Notes under the pieces: model-generated
Seen by the model: the letters and a program-made list of their open reading frames with translations, nothing else
What the model was told of the DNA's origin: nothing
The model's database searches: none
Position numbers and translations under genes: made by a program
Shown: positions 13,101 to 22,260 of the stretch, one piece after another
How positions within the stretch are numbered: the first letter of the stretch is position 1
Layout: every line of letters starts with the position of its first letter
Origin: Lutjanus erythropterus
Lineage: Eukaryota > Chordata > Actinopteri > Lutjaniformes > Lutjanidae
NCBI GenBank assembly: GCA_020091685.1
Contig: CM034591.1
Location: 12,534,833-12,598,832 of the forward strand
Direction of reading: 5' to 3'
DNA length: 64,000 nucleotides

Positions 13101-16100
13101 GCCGAGGGCATTTAGCTGCATTTAAAATGAGCTGGAATTTAATATTAATATGATACACTTCTTTTATTTTTATAATTAAACAACCCTGAACAAACGAGCG
13201 AGTTAAATTTTGGTTTATTAATTCAGAAATTAAACCTGATTAGTAAATTATTGCCTATATTTAATTAAATCTCCTTCTTCTTCTTCTTTTTTTTACATTT
13301 AAAGCTAAGAATAAATACCCGTCTTAATTAAATGTGGTGACCAGGCCTGTCAGCCGTAAATATTTGTTGGTTGTCGATAGACTACATGTAGACAATCCAA
13401 ATTACAGGAATAATTGCTGATGATAATTAAATTAATTTCACCTGCTGCGCCTTTTTTTCTCTCTTTTGTTCCCTTTTGATCGTGAAAACAGCCTCTTACC
13501 TTTGGCCATGTTCTCCAGATCTCTTTCATGCACGCTGATATCGATGCGTAAAGCTCCATCGGCTGCACAAAAACAATAAAACACACTGTTTAATTATTTA
13601 AACCACAAATAAACCACTTATCTGCAGTATATAACTATAATATTAAGAAAAGCTTTTGAGGAAATGCAGTATAGCAGCTATAAGTAAAAAATGGTAGACT
13701 TTTAACTTAAAAATAATAAATGAAAAAACAGAATAATTAAAAACCTTGTCTGTCCTTTTGCTCCTGCTGGGATGTTGCATTACGCTGTATTTCTGACACG
13801 TGATGGACACCTAAACATAAACAAGACACACATTTTTTAATTAAAATCGCCCAACACAAATTGGCATTAATTTAATAACCATGTGATATATTTTTTTAAA
13901 TAATGACAAACCGTTGGATCTGCTCGATTGTTTCGATCTAAACGACTCGTTCAGGATCACGTGTCCATCCTTTTCATGCGCGTACACCTGTAAAACAGAA
14001 GCAGACACTCGTGTTTAATAACGCAGACCAATTAAATGTCATTTACTGCAATTTTTCCACATAATTGAGGCCTTTTTTTCTTCAAAGCCCTGCGATTTGT
14101 TGTAGAGATTTTGAACTGATTCCTCAAAGAAACCAAAACACATTCAAAAGCACTAATGTCTCATAATTGAACACAAACACAGAAACATTTTAATAAGAAT
14201 AAATCAAAGGATAAATTAGGGTTTTATACTTTGATTACCCTGAGTAAAACGTCAGACTCGATTGTACATAAGTAGAAATTAAGATGGCTGCTTATTGATC
14301 TTTTTGTGGAGTAAATTCTCCTGCCATTATTTGATTCTTTTTAGCCCCTGGTACATGTTTTTTTCGTATGTTTTATGTATATTTTCACCTGTTTATTGTG
14401 CTATGATGTGTTTTATGCATGTTATGTATTGTGTTTCTTCTTCTTCGGCTTGTTTTGTGTCTGTTTTATGTCTGTTCCTCGTACTTTGGTTTGTTTTTTT
14501 GTGATGTAGATTTTTATATCTAAGTCTGTAGTTTTATATGAAACTTTTTTTTGCTGCCCATCTTGAGCAGGACTCTGACAGAAGAGCCATTGTATTTCAG
14601 TGGGTCCTCTCTGGTTAAATAAAGAATAAATAAATAAAAATAAATTCATAATTTTAGAATGTGTTTTGCTAAAATGTACCTCGGCAGGGCAGCTGAATTA
14701 CAATTTCTCCAAACACCACGTAAACTGCCATATTAACCTTTTTAAAATGTTTATCTTGTTTAATTGTGTTGTTTTACTGTGTTGTTTTAATGTTTTTTTT
14801 TCTATATTTGACTTTGGTCAGCTGTGTTTTTTAAATGTGCGTACATTTGGACTGGATTTATTCTTATTCTTACTCTTTAAAAACATGCTTATCAAATATC
14901 TATTTCTGTGTTTTTCTTTTAAATAACCAGGTCAATTGATCTTGATTACATTTTTATCGGCCTCCTCTCTTCTATAAACTCTTTTTCTCCACTACTGCGA
15001 CAATTCCGCTGCCCCCGCAGGGATCATTAAACTTTCATTTAATCTAATCTTACTTCATGAAGAGGAGAGCCATTACGCATCCGTCTGTCCTCGTCTGATG
15101 ACCCCGCAGTGAGCACAGAGTCCTCCGGTGATGCTGCAGCTGCTCCGGGGCTGCAGGAGGCGTCCGGCTGCTCCTGGCTCTCCTCAGCACCGGAGGACAC
15201 CCGGTCCACTACAGGGGAGTCACGGTGGTCTCCTCCCGGAGAGATCTCCTCCTCGTCTTGTCCTCGGTTAGACTCCACGTCCACGTCCGGGTCGTCGTCG
15301 TCGTCGTCCACCACGCTGTCCCTGTCTGGTGAGACGGATCTGTAACTGGAGCTCTCGCTGATAAAATCCGGGGACAGGTAGCCTGTAGGACGCGCACCGT
15401 AGCCGTCCCGGCTGCCGTAGAGTTTGGCGATGGTCTCCGCGTCTTTGACCACAGGTCTGAAGGCCGAGATGTAGCTGATCTTCCTCTGGGAGGAGGTCTC
15501 GTCCCCGGACTTGTCCTCGTCGTTCCTGGTGGAGGAGGACAGGGAACTGGAGCAGCGCTCTCCCGCATCCTGCTGCTGCTGGTGGTGATGGTGCGGGTGG
15601 AGGTTGGTGGTGTCTTTGGGTGTGTTTGCGCCACGCTCGCTTTGGTCCGATAAGTCCAGCTCAGCCTGCCGGACTCCCGGCAGCTCAGGGGGAGGTTTGG
15701 GTGGAGAACCAGGGTAAGGGGGCATGGGGAGACCTCCAGCTGTGGGCCAGAACATTGGGAAGGCGGGGTAGAGGGTGTCCTTAGCGCCGGGCCAGAAGAC
15801 ACCGGAGACATTTTTGTTTCCATCGGGCACCCCGTCGCTCTTCTTCTGACACAGACCGTAGCTGGGAAAGCCGTATGGGTGATGCGGGAACAGAGGTGGG
15901 GGGATTTTCTGGAGCATGCCAAAGCTCTTGCTGGGAACCGGGATGACTGGGTAGGTCCGCGCCCCGCTCAGACTCACGTTATTACTCCCATGATCCTCCT
16001 CGCAGCGTAAAGTTTTGTGCGGGATCTCCGGGGAGTTGGTCTGAGCCAGGCTGGAGGAAGCCTGCGACTTCATGGCGGAGGAAGACATCCCCGACCCGTT

Positions 16101-16832
16101 CATGGGCAGAGTCCTCTTTCTGCTCCCGCCGTTGAACATGGCCTTCACGTCCTCCCACGCGTGGTTAATGTCCTCAGACTTTTTGTCCGTCAGTTTCAGG
16201 TGGCGCCTCCACGAGTTGAAGTTGGCTGCGTCCGGCTGCAGGTACTTGGACTCGGTGGTTCGGTGCGAGTGGAAGATGAACTTGTTGGGGGAGAAGTACA
16301 TGTTGCAGAAGCTGCACTTGATGCACTTCGCTCTGGAGCTGTTGTACCTGGCGGGGATGAAGCTGCCCCTGCAGCCCCACGCACACTCGTGAAACACGTC
16401 AAACGCGAAGTTTTCTGGGAGTTTTGGAGGAGAGTGCGCTCCCAGGAACGACTTGCAGAGCCTCTCGGCCTCCCGCTTGGTGATCATACCGCAGCGCCGG
16501 GAGGAGATGGGCATGGCCCCGGCGCGCCGCAGCAGCTCCAGCTGGACGGGGGTGCACTGCACGCAGGTGATACCCAGAGCGACGCGGCGGTTGTGGATCT
16601 CGTTGTAGCTGTAGTTCTTAAGCAGCGTGTTAGAAATCTGCGCCAGGCACAGCCTCTCCTTCCCGTCGATGACCAGACATACGATGGGCACCCCGTACAG
16701 GGAGGTCTCGCTTACTTGGTTCGGTTTGAGCGAGCTGGAGGGGCTGGAGAAGCTCTGTGCGTCCTGCTTGGAGCTGGGGGAAGAGCTGGCGTCCCGTCCC
16801 GCGTCTCGAAGCTGCCCGGGCATCGACTCCAT
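7078..16832 (-). CDS. skor1: SKI family transcriptional corepressor 1, eight coding exons, complete coding region
   Basis: Nuclear corepressor of the SKI/SNO/DACH group; in vertebrates SKOR1 acts in dorsal spinal cord and cerebellar neurons with the homeodomain protein LBX1 and antagonises SMAD/BMP signalling (family knowledge). Joining 16832-15054, 13987-13912, 13810-13745, 13562-13500, 11621-11547, 10351-10277, 9668-9603 and 7175-7078 gives 2,298 nt, 765 residues plus TAG, with GT-AG at every junction. Residues about 43-131 form the SKI/DACH homology domain; about 143-235 the SAND-like SMAD4-binding domain with Cys150, Cys170, Cys173 and His190 as likely zinc ligands; a proline-rich middle, a His/Gln run (412-421) and an Asp run (509-514) follow; about 655-740 is a coiled coil. 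The N-terminus (SSSPSSKQ, LKPNQVSETSLYG) matches SKOR1 better than SKOR2. Human SKOR1 is about 965 residues; the difference lies mainly in Ala/Gly-rich inserts missing here. Whether this is teleost skor1a or skor1b cannot be decided from this window. Confidence 0.95.
8121..8675. mobile_element. non-autonomous DNA transposon of the GTTACTTTTGAAATGTAATAG family
   Basis: The left end GGGAGTAACTAGTTACATG and the right end, which in reverse complement reads GGGGGAGGTTGCTTTTGAAA, match a widespread teleost family. It lies in skor1 intron 7 and has no coding capacity. A related copy is at 24,430-24,891. Confidence 0.6.
9008..9175 (+). mobile_element. retroelement 3' tail fragment in skor1 intron 7
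   Basis: The block CCTGGTTCTGCTCGAGGTTT through GGGAATTGTTGGGTCTCTGT is a frequently seen teleost 3' tail of an L2-like LINE or dependent SINE. It is truncated, without open frame. Confidence 0.5.
9603..9668 (-). CDS. skor1: skor1 coding exon 7 (residues 712-734), coiled coil
   Basis: 66 nt, phase 1 to phase 1, acceptor TTTGGATAG and donor G|GTAATT. The peptide DTLCSELDQERKARYAIQQK is SKOR1-specific and ends the coiled coil. Confidence 0.95.
10277..10351 (-). CDS. skor1: skor1 coding exon 6 (residues 687-712), coiled coil
   Basis: 75 nt, phase 1 to phase 1, acceptor ACTCTTCAG and donor G|GTTGGT. The peptide NFQDQMKRELSYREEMVQQL followed by QIVR is almost unchanged from mammals. It continues the coiled coil. 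Confidence 0.95.
10508..11463. mobile_element. three head-to-tail copies of a GTTGCAGCCCT-ended MITE in skor1 intron 5
   Basis: Starts at about 10,508, 10,761 and 11,132 share the block GCAAC-ATTAGTCGA-TAAT. The second and third end with TTAGTTGCAGCCCT at about 11,094 and 11,463. The family is one of the commonest in teleosts, with CAGGGCTGCAAC ends. An opposite-strand copy lies at 57,704-57,915. Confidence 0.75.
11547..11621 (-). CDS. skor1: skor1 coding exon 5 (residues 662-687), coiled coil
   Basis: 75 nt, phase 1 to phase 1, acceptor GCTTTGCAG and donor G|GTAGGA. The peptide ELQKQLVEQVELRKKLEREF is nearly identical to mammalian SKOR1 and has a clear heptad pattern. In this family the coiled coil mediates oligomerisation. 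Confidence 0.95.
12320..12350. mobile_element. short element end (GATATATTGTTACACCCCTA)
   Basis: The bases resemble the end of a CGATAT-rich hAT-type MITE common in teleosts. The other end was not located, so the extent is uncertain. Confidence 0.3.
12725..13050. promoter_or_regulatory. candidate conserved non-coding element in skor1 intron 4
   Basis: A high-complexity stretch with a (CTG)7 core, several ATTA/TAATTA-like sites (AAAATAATTAGCTGCC, TTAAAATATTAATAG) and no repeat character elsewhere. It is called by appearance only. Confidence 0.28.
13500..13562 (-). CDS. skor1: skor1 coding exon 4 (residues 641-662)
   Basis: 63 nt, phase 1 to phase 1, acceptor TTTGTGCAG and consensus donor G|GTAAGA. 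The peptide ADGALRIDISVHERDLENMA matches the mammalian block that leads into the coiled coil (GLTLDVTGTHLVEKDIENLA). Confidence 0.92.
13745..13810 (-). CDS. skor1: skor1 coding exon 3 (residues 619-641)
   Basis: 66 nt, phase 1 to phase 1, acceptor ATGTTTAG and donor G|GTTTTT. It encodes VHHVSEIQRNATSQQEQKD, a weakly conserved Gln-rich linker. The unbroken frame and phase match to both neighbours are the main support; the donor is weaker than the others. Confidence 0.82.
13912..13987 (-). CDS. skor1: skor1 coding exon 2 (residues 594-619)
   Basis: 76 nt between an acceptor (TGTTTTACAG) and a donor (G|GTTTGT). It enters in phase 0 and leaves in phase 1. The peptide starts VYAHEKDGHV, which corresponds to the VYAPERDEHV block of mammalian SKOR1. 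It links the disordered middle to the coiled-coil exons. Confidence 0.9.
14545..14645 (+). mobile_element. LINE 3' tail fragment (GGTTAAATAAAGAATAAATA)
   Basis: CTGCCCATCTTGAGCAGGAC through CAGTGGGTCCTCTCTGGTTA and an (AAATA)n tail match the common teleost LINE 3' end of the type TCAATGGGAC...GGTTAAATAAAGG. It is in skor1 intron 1 of the coding region. Confidence 0.6.
14985..15050 (+). mobile_element. retroelement 3' tail fragment next to the skor1 exon 1 donor
   Basis: CCCCCGCAGGGATCATTAAA followed by CTTTCATTTAATCTAATCT resembles LINE 3' ends that close with GGGGATTAATAAAGT and a simple tail. It ends 3 bases from the splice donor dinucleotide at 15,052-15,053. A related tail is at 22,150-22,258. 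Confidence 0.45.
15054..16832 (-). CDS. skor1: skor1 coding exon 1 (residues 1-593)
   Basis: This exon carries the start codon, the SKI/DACH homology domain, the SAND-like domain and the whole low-complexity middle. It is 1,779 nt, exactly 593 codons, and ends in phase 0 after LHE at a strong donor (GAA|GTAAGAT). The open frame runs four codons into the intron before its stop. The start is chosen because an in-frame ATG lies 10 nt after a splice acceptor (TTTTACAG) and the following residues match the SKOR1 N-terminus. GC content and codon use are clearly higher than in the flanking introns. Confidence 0.95.
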
Positions 16833-16842
16833 CCCTGGAAGC
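16833..16842 (-). other. skor1: skor1 5' UTR, part in the first coding exon
   Basis: Ten untranslated bases between the start codon and a good acceptor (polypyrimidine then TTTTACAG). An acceptor this close to the ATG implies at least one upstream non-coding exon. Confidence 0.65.
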
Positions 16843-17350
16843 CTGTAAAACAGAACAAACTGGAGTGAACAGTCTGCAGAACCACAATATTAAAATTCTT
16901 TAACCTGTGTCAAAAACAAAATGGTATAAAAAGACAAACAAGCAAAAACCTAAAGACATGAAAGAGAAAAAAAATATATATTCATAATTATTTATTTTAC
17001 AAATTTCAGTTTGACAGCAGCAGATGTATAAAAGTAATTGGGGAAAGGAATAGAAAATATGGGGAGAAAAAATAGACAATACAATAATAAAGATACCAAA
17101 AATATGACTACTGCTTTGAGGACACTAAGAATTAATTTAAAAAGAAAGTGTGAGAAAAGTAAAATTTGATTACTAATTACTATTACTAATATGATAACAT
17201 AATTATTTTTTTGTTTACTATTAAATATTATTATTATTACTATTATATATTTTATTATTAATCAACTGTTACCAGTGTTGTTGTTATTAAGTTGCTGCAG
17301 CAGAAGGCCTATTAATGCTGATATTTATGGTACATTAGAGTAACAAAAAC

Positions 17351-17408
<58 letters not shown>
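17351..17408. repeat. (AAT)n microsatellite
   Basis: About 19 uninterrupted AAT units in the probable 5' UTR intron of skor1. Confidence 0.95.
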
Positions 17409-17410
<2 letters not shown>

Positions 17411-17505
17411 GGTGGCAAATTATACCTAGAATCAGACTTTTATATATAAAAGTGAAATCAGTCAGGCGTCTTGTTAATTATTTTCATTCCTCCTCATTTA
17501 TTCGG

Positions 17506-17585
17506 CCTCCTCTCCTCCTCCTCCTCCTCCTCCTCCTCCTGCTGCTGCTACTCCTTCTCCTCCTCCTCCTCTTCCTCTCCTCCTC
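17506..17585. repeat. (TCC)n pyrimidine tract
   Basis: Interrupted TCC/TGC units. Long open frames here are poly-Leu or poly-Ser artefacts. Confidence 0.9.
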
Positions 17586-17589
17586 AGGT

Positions 17590-17960
17590 GATCCTGGCTC
17601 CTGCACGGAGGTGGAGGTGGATGGATCTCACTGCTGCTGCTGCTCTTATCTTGAAATCGGCTCAGCACTTATGGGCCAACTACTTAAGAGTCACATAAGA
17701 TCCTTATACGCGGATAAGGACAGAAGGAAGATACAGCCTGAGCTGCGCCAATGCGCTTAGCAGAGAGGAAAAGAACAACAGTAAGCTGCTTTCCTGGTAA
17801 TTACACAGATCCAAAGAGTGCGTCTTCTTCTTCGCATTGTTAATAAAAGACTAGCCCTATATATAATTAAAGCTTCTGCGCGGATTAACCTAGAAATTAG
17901 GTTGAAGGAGGCCTATCTCACGTTCACCTGCGCATATTTACTTTTTACGGAGGCCTGAAA
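17590..17960. promoter_or_regulatory. candidate skor1 proximal regulatory element
   Basis: A complex, non-repetitive island in the probable 5' UTR intron, with paired GGATAAG/CTTATC-like sites, GGTAATTACACAG, ATATATAATTAAAGC and CACGTTCACCTGCGC. The density of homeodomain, GATA-like and E-box-like motifs suggests promoter or enhancer function. This is inference from appearance. Confidence 0.35.
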
Positions 17961-18093
17961 TACACGTAAACCAACCTACAGCGGCTTTAGTGATATTTGC
18001 GCAAAAGAAAATAATTGAACTATTTTATTAAAGTGACTAATTAACCAAAATTTGGTGAGATAAAACACAAATTCCCGTGCTTAAATAAAATGC

Positions 18094-18163
18094 AAAAAAA
18101 AAAAAAAAAAAAAAAATAGAAAGAAAGAAAGAAAGAAAGAAAAAGAAAAAAGAAAGAAAGAAG
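18094..18163. repeat. poly(A) run followed by (GAAA)n
   Basis: 23 A bases, then imperfect GAAA units. It is simple sequence, possibly from an old retroelement tail. Confidence 0.9.
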
Positions 18164-18225
18164 CAAATTATCACGACTTTTTTTTTTTTTTGATAGATTG
18201 TCAGTAATAATAAATAAAAACATAC

Positions 18226-18300
18226 CTTCTCTCCCCAAAAGACGACTCACTCCAACAGGGTTTGGGCTGGAAAATGATAATCAATATGAATAAAAAAGGA
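18226..18300 (-). other. skor1: candidate non-coding first exon of skor1
   Basis: A consensus donor (GAGAAG|GTATGT) on the minus strand at 18226 could supply the upstream exon required by the acceptor at 16843. The resulting intron would be about 1.4 kb. The transcription start is not visible; no TATA box is evident upstream, so the right end is a guess. Confidence 0.4.
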
Positions 18301-18484
18301 TGAAAATTCAGGCCCTGTGAGTCCAGAGATGAGACGACGCCTCGGATAAGATGATCTGACAGTAGAAACTCTGAGCTGGAGTCTTTATTTCAGTTTATTT
18401 CAGTGCAGCAGGCAGTAGCAGCAGACAGGACCTCCATCCCGCTGGATCCCGGGGAGGTGAATGGCGTGGAGACAGGAAGCACAT

Positions 18485-18607
18485 GGCACCTCTCTCTCTG
18501 TCTCCCCTCCTCCCCCTCGCACACACTCTCTCTCTCCTGTCATGCTAGTGTGTAAAAGCTCTCTCTCTCTCTCTGTCTCTGTCTCTCTCTCTCCCCCCTC
18601 TCTATCA

Positions 18608-18683
<76 letters not shown>

Positions 18684-18688
18684 ACACC
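18485..18688. repeat. compound (TC)n-(CA)n microsatellite upstream of skor1
   Basis: CT-rich tracts at 18,490-18,600 run into 33 CA units at 18,611-18,676 and further CA units. It lies within about 400 bp of the candidate first exon. Confidence 0.95.
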
Positions 18689-19383
18689 AGTTTCAATAAC
18701 TCACAGTTCTCACAATTTTGCAGCTTTAACGCACAAACATTATTAGAAACAGACAAATATCACGCACAATTAGGCCCCTGCTGACCCCAAATGGAGAAAC
18801 ATTCCTGACCTTTATGAATATGTGTTATTATTAGATATAATTAAGAAAAAACAACAACATAACACTTAGAAATATCTGCAAAATTTTCCAAAAACAGACT
18901 GGAATTATGACAGATTTTTACTCATTTTAATTGTGATCCCCATGGACCCCGTCAGCAACCTTCCTGGGGACCACACATTGGACACCGCTACTGTCCTAAC
19001 TGTGTTTTAAGCATCAGTTGAGTTATAATCCTTCACATCATGTATTATTTCCACCGCAGCAGTAGGAGCAGAAGCAGGAGCGAGCTGACAAACAGAGGCA
19101 GCGCGGAGTGGCACTTTGGAGGGCAGCAGGACCGACAAAAGGCCCGGGCTCATTTATCAAGTTACACGACCATCTGTTAGGCTTCCACACCGGCCACACA
19201 AATCAATCCGAGGCCCAAGCGATGAAAGAGAAGTAAGGAAGGAAGAAATGAAGGACAAGAAAGTAAAAAAGAAAAGAAAAGAAAAGAAAAGATTGGAGTG
19301 GATTTGTAGGCGTTTTGTTCGTGCGTAAAATCGTTTGGAGGCGTTAAATGTTCAGACTGAAAATGGAGTGAATCTGAAATGAG

Positions 19384-19427
19384 CTGATGATGATGAGGAT
19401 GAGGATGATGATGATGATGAGGATGAC
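19384..19427. repeat. (GATGAG/GAT)n microsatellite
   Basis: About 14 triplets of GAT with some GAG. Acidic or histidine-rich frames here are artefacts. Confidence 0.9.
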
Positions 19428-19482
19428 GCCTCAGGCCAGACTGTCTAACACACACATACACATATGGAGAGAGTTCCTATTA

Positions 19483-20690
19483 GTGAGGCACGATATTGGA
19501 TTTTTGCCGATATGCCGATAATTAGCAACTCACTTTGACTGATTGCTGATATCAATATATGCACATATTTTTCCCCACCTAATTGCAGAGAATATTAAGT
19601 CTCTCCTAACAGTGTGCATGAATCCAGATCGTTATTCTGGGAATCACAAATAATGCGATGGAAACAGATATTGCGTCTGTTTGAAGTTGCTTAATATTAT
19701 TTGGAAAAAGTCAGCTCCATGATTATCTTGACGGAGTTAAAAAAGAAAAGAAAAGTCACATCCACCTTAATAAACCACTGATTTAATGGACCAATATGAA
19801 TAACTTTTATTATTTACTTTACTGTAGAGTTTCTATTTCCAAACAAAGCAGAATCTTTTGATTTATTAACATTTTTTTTCGCTTTCTGATTTTTCAAAAT
19901 CCCCCAGTTAAAGGGGAGGTGGGGTCAGGCTACAGACTGACTGGCTACAGAAGAGAAAGAGAGATGAGAAGTACAGTATGAAGATGTGGAAATATATTTC
20001 ATATTTAACTATATGCAAATATGAAATCATTTTTATGTTTTGTGCGCATAGCAATTGAATTGCCAATGAATAATTAGAAAACCAGATTTGACGTGAAGTC
20101 CGGTCTTCTATCTGAATACAGAGACAGATGATGTTGTTTGAACAGATACAGATATATTTTATTTTAAATATCACTGATGTAAATGGCCACAGTAAAGCCA
20201 ACTGGCTGCCTTGAAGAACTCAATTTATTATTGATAACCAGATCCACGGCTGATCGCTTAACCAAGCTGATGTCTCTCTGTCCAAAAAGTGTCGACAGAG
20301 ACAAAGTCAGCATTTGGACATGAAGAAAAGGAAACCGGTGATGTAATGAATAGAGGGAGGGAAAAGTCAAAAGCAGTGAGGCATTTTTTCTGTAAGTATA
20401 GAGTGATGAACAGACACACGTTCACACAGGACACCCACACTTCTTACTACAGCTTTTCCCCCGATGACTTTTGTATCTCATTAGGTTGCATTAAAGCTGA
20501 AAATGTCAAAAAATGAAAATTCAAGTTCTTAATCGGCCAACATTCTCCATGAAATAAACCCTAAAAGAAATCTTCCTCATCCTGTGACTTCACTAAAATT
20601 AGACAGATAAATCAACCAGCCTGATATCAGCTTTTTGAAGATATATATCGGTGTCAGTGTATGTCAGATAATATGAAGATGCAAAAGGTA
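19483..20690. mobile_element. probable remnant of a CGATAT-type MITE or nested repeats
   Basis: GAGGCACGATATTGGATTTT-type sequence at the left and GATATCAGC...ATATATATCGGTGTCAG at 20,620-20,660 resemble the two ends of a teleost hAT-type family. The middle is not recognised. Extent is uncertain. Confidence 0.35.
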
Positions 20691-22149
20691 TACAGCGAGC
20701 AATGACAGATTTATTTTTAACAGTAAAATGTCCCACTGAATACATGTCTTGGTCACAATTGATGAAAAGACTAACTTTATTCTAAAAAGTATTGTCTGTG
20801 TATCCAAAGTCTGATGTAACTGATTCTGTTAGGCCTCCATGTTTTGAATGAGCCACGTTGTCATATGGAAGGCCATTTCTGCCAATGTGGTGAAAAAACA
20901 AAATCTTCATTATAATGAGAAACTTTCTCAAAATAATGACTTAGACGCTAAAGTCATAGTAACACATTATTTTTGACACATTATTTTAAATGCCACACAG
21001 TGATTTAGCAAGTTAGCTAGCCTTTGATAATGCTATGTAAATTATTTATTTATTTATTTATTTTTTACAACTATGCAGATATATTTTTTGCTAGTAATAT
21101 GTTGAAATCATATTGATGTGTATTCAGGTACATTTTATTTTTTTGACAAAAACAAACAGACCCTTGTCAAACAACCCATGTTCTAAAGATTTACATCTTC
21201 GGAAGGAACCAATAGGCTTGGAGGTGAGTGCCACAGGATGGATGTATTTAGAACTGCACCCATTCAGTCCAATAAGAATTGCTTGCCTCTGTAGCTTCAG
21301 GGTTTATTTCTGGACTATATGGCCCACTCAATATGTGCAGACATGTTTATCCTGCTAGTCCTACACACTAGTTCCCTCTTGGCGCACAGACTTTACATTT
21401 TAATAATGTCATAGACTTTTCTCGCGTCTAGGAAAGTCTTACAAATATGAAATCTCTATGGATTGAAAATTCATATTTGAACTGTGTCTCTTTTATAATG
21501 GTGGCTTATGGAGAAAATGCCTTTTGGGCAGCTGGGGGATTTTTTCGCTGCATGAATGGAAAAATCGGAAGTAAAGCTAAGTGGGATTGTCCTGTTTTAT
21601 TATACGTCTATGGCACTACATTTAAAGCACTGATGAATTTGGAAGTTGGGGGATTTGCAACAATGACAAAAATTTAGAAAAACACCAGCTTGTCAAAGAA
21701 GGAATAACTGGATGTTACAGTAGCCTGAATGCATTTGCCGTGGGACGGGGAGGGTTTAAGGGGGCCAATGAGCAAGAATTTCCCAGTGGTCCCCAGAAAG
21801 TCTCAGACCAGCCCTGTCCTCAGACTGATACAGAGCTGGTGTGCCTCACCTTTACATAATCTGTAGAAAAATAAAGGGATTATGCTGCTAATAAATACAT
21901 AAACAAACAAATATTTTGGGGGGGTTTGAAAGAGAAACCAAACAAATGGTCAAGTCTTTTTTGTGGACTTTCAACAATAAAGTGACTCCACAGCAGATAA
22001 ACCAACCAGAATACACTTCATATAATCAGGCTGATGTGAGAGTGTGTGAGGATAGTGTATAAGCTGTGTATTACTCTATTTATTATTTATATTATTATTT
22101 TTTTTATATTATTATTTTTTTTATCATTCTATTCTAATTTATTGTATTA

Positions 22150-22258
22150 TTCTTACTATCTTTGTCTGTACTTCTATTCTTTAACTGTTCCATAACCGTG
22201 TTTCATTCTTTTGCCACCTAAGTTTCTCTCTGGGGATTAATAAAGTTTATCTTATCTG
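22150..22258 (+). mobile_element. LINE 3' tail fragment
   Basis: CTCTCTGGGGATTAATAAAG with a TTATCTTATCT tail is a typical teleost LINE 3' end. It abuts the 41-bp minisatellite. Confidence 0.55.
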
Positions 22259-22260
22259 AT

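Noticed and set aside
16017..16868. 283-codon plus-strand open frame opposite skor1 exon 1
   Set aside because: It is the GC-rich antisense shadow of a conserved coding exon, with no independent family similarity.
18400..18784. Open frames rich in Cys-Val or Thr-His
   Set aside because: They are translations of the CT-CA microsatellite.
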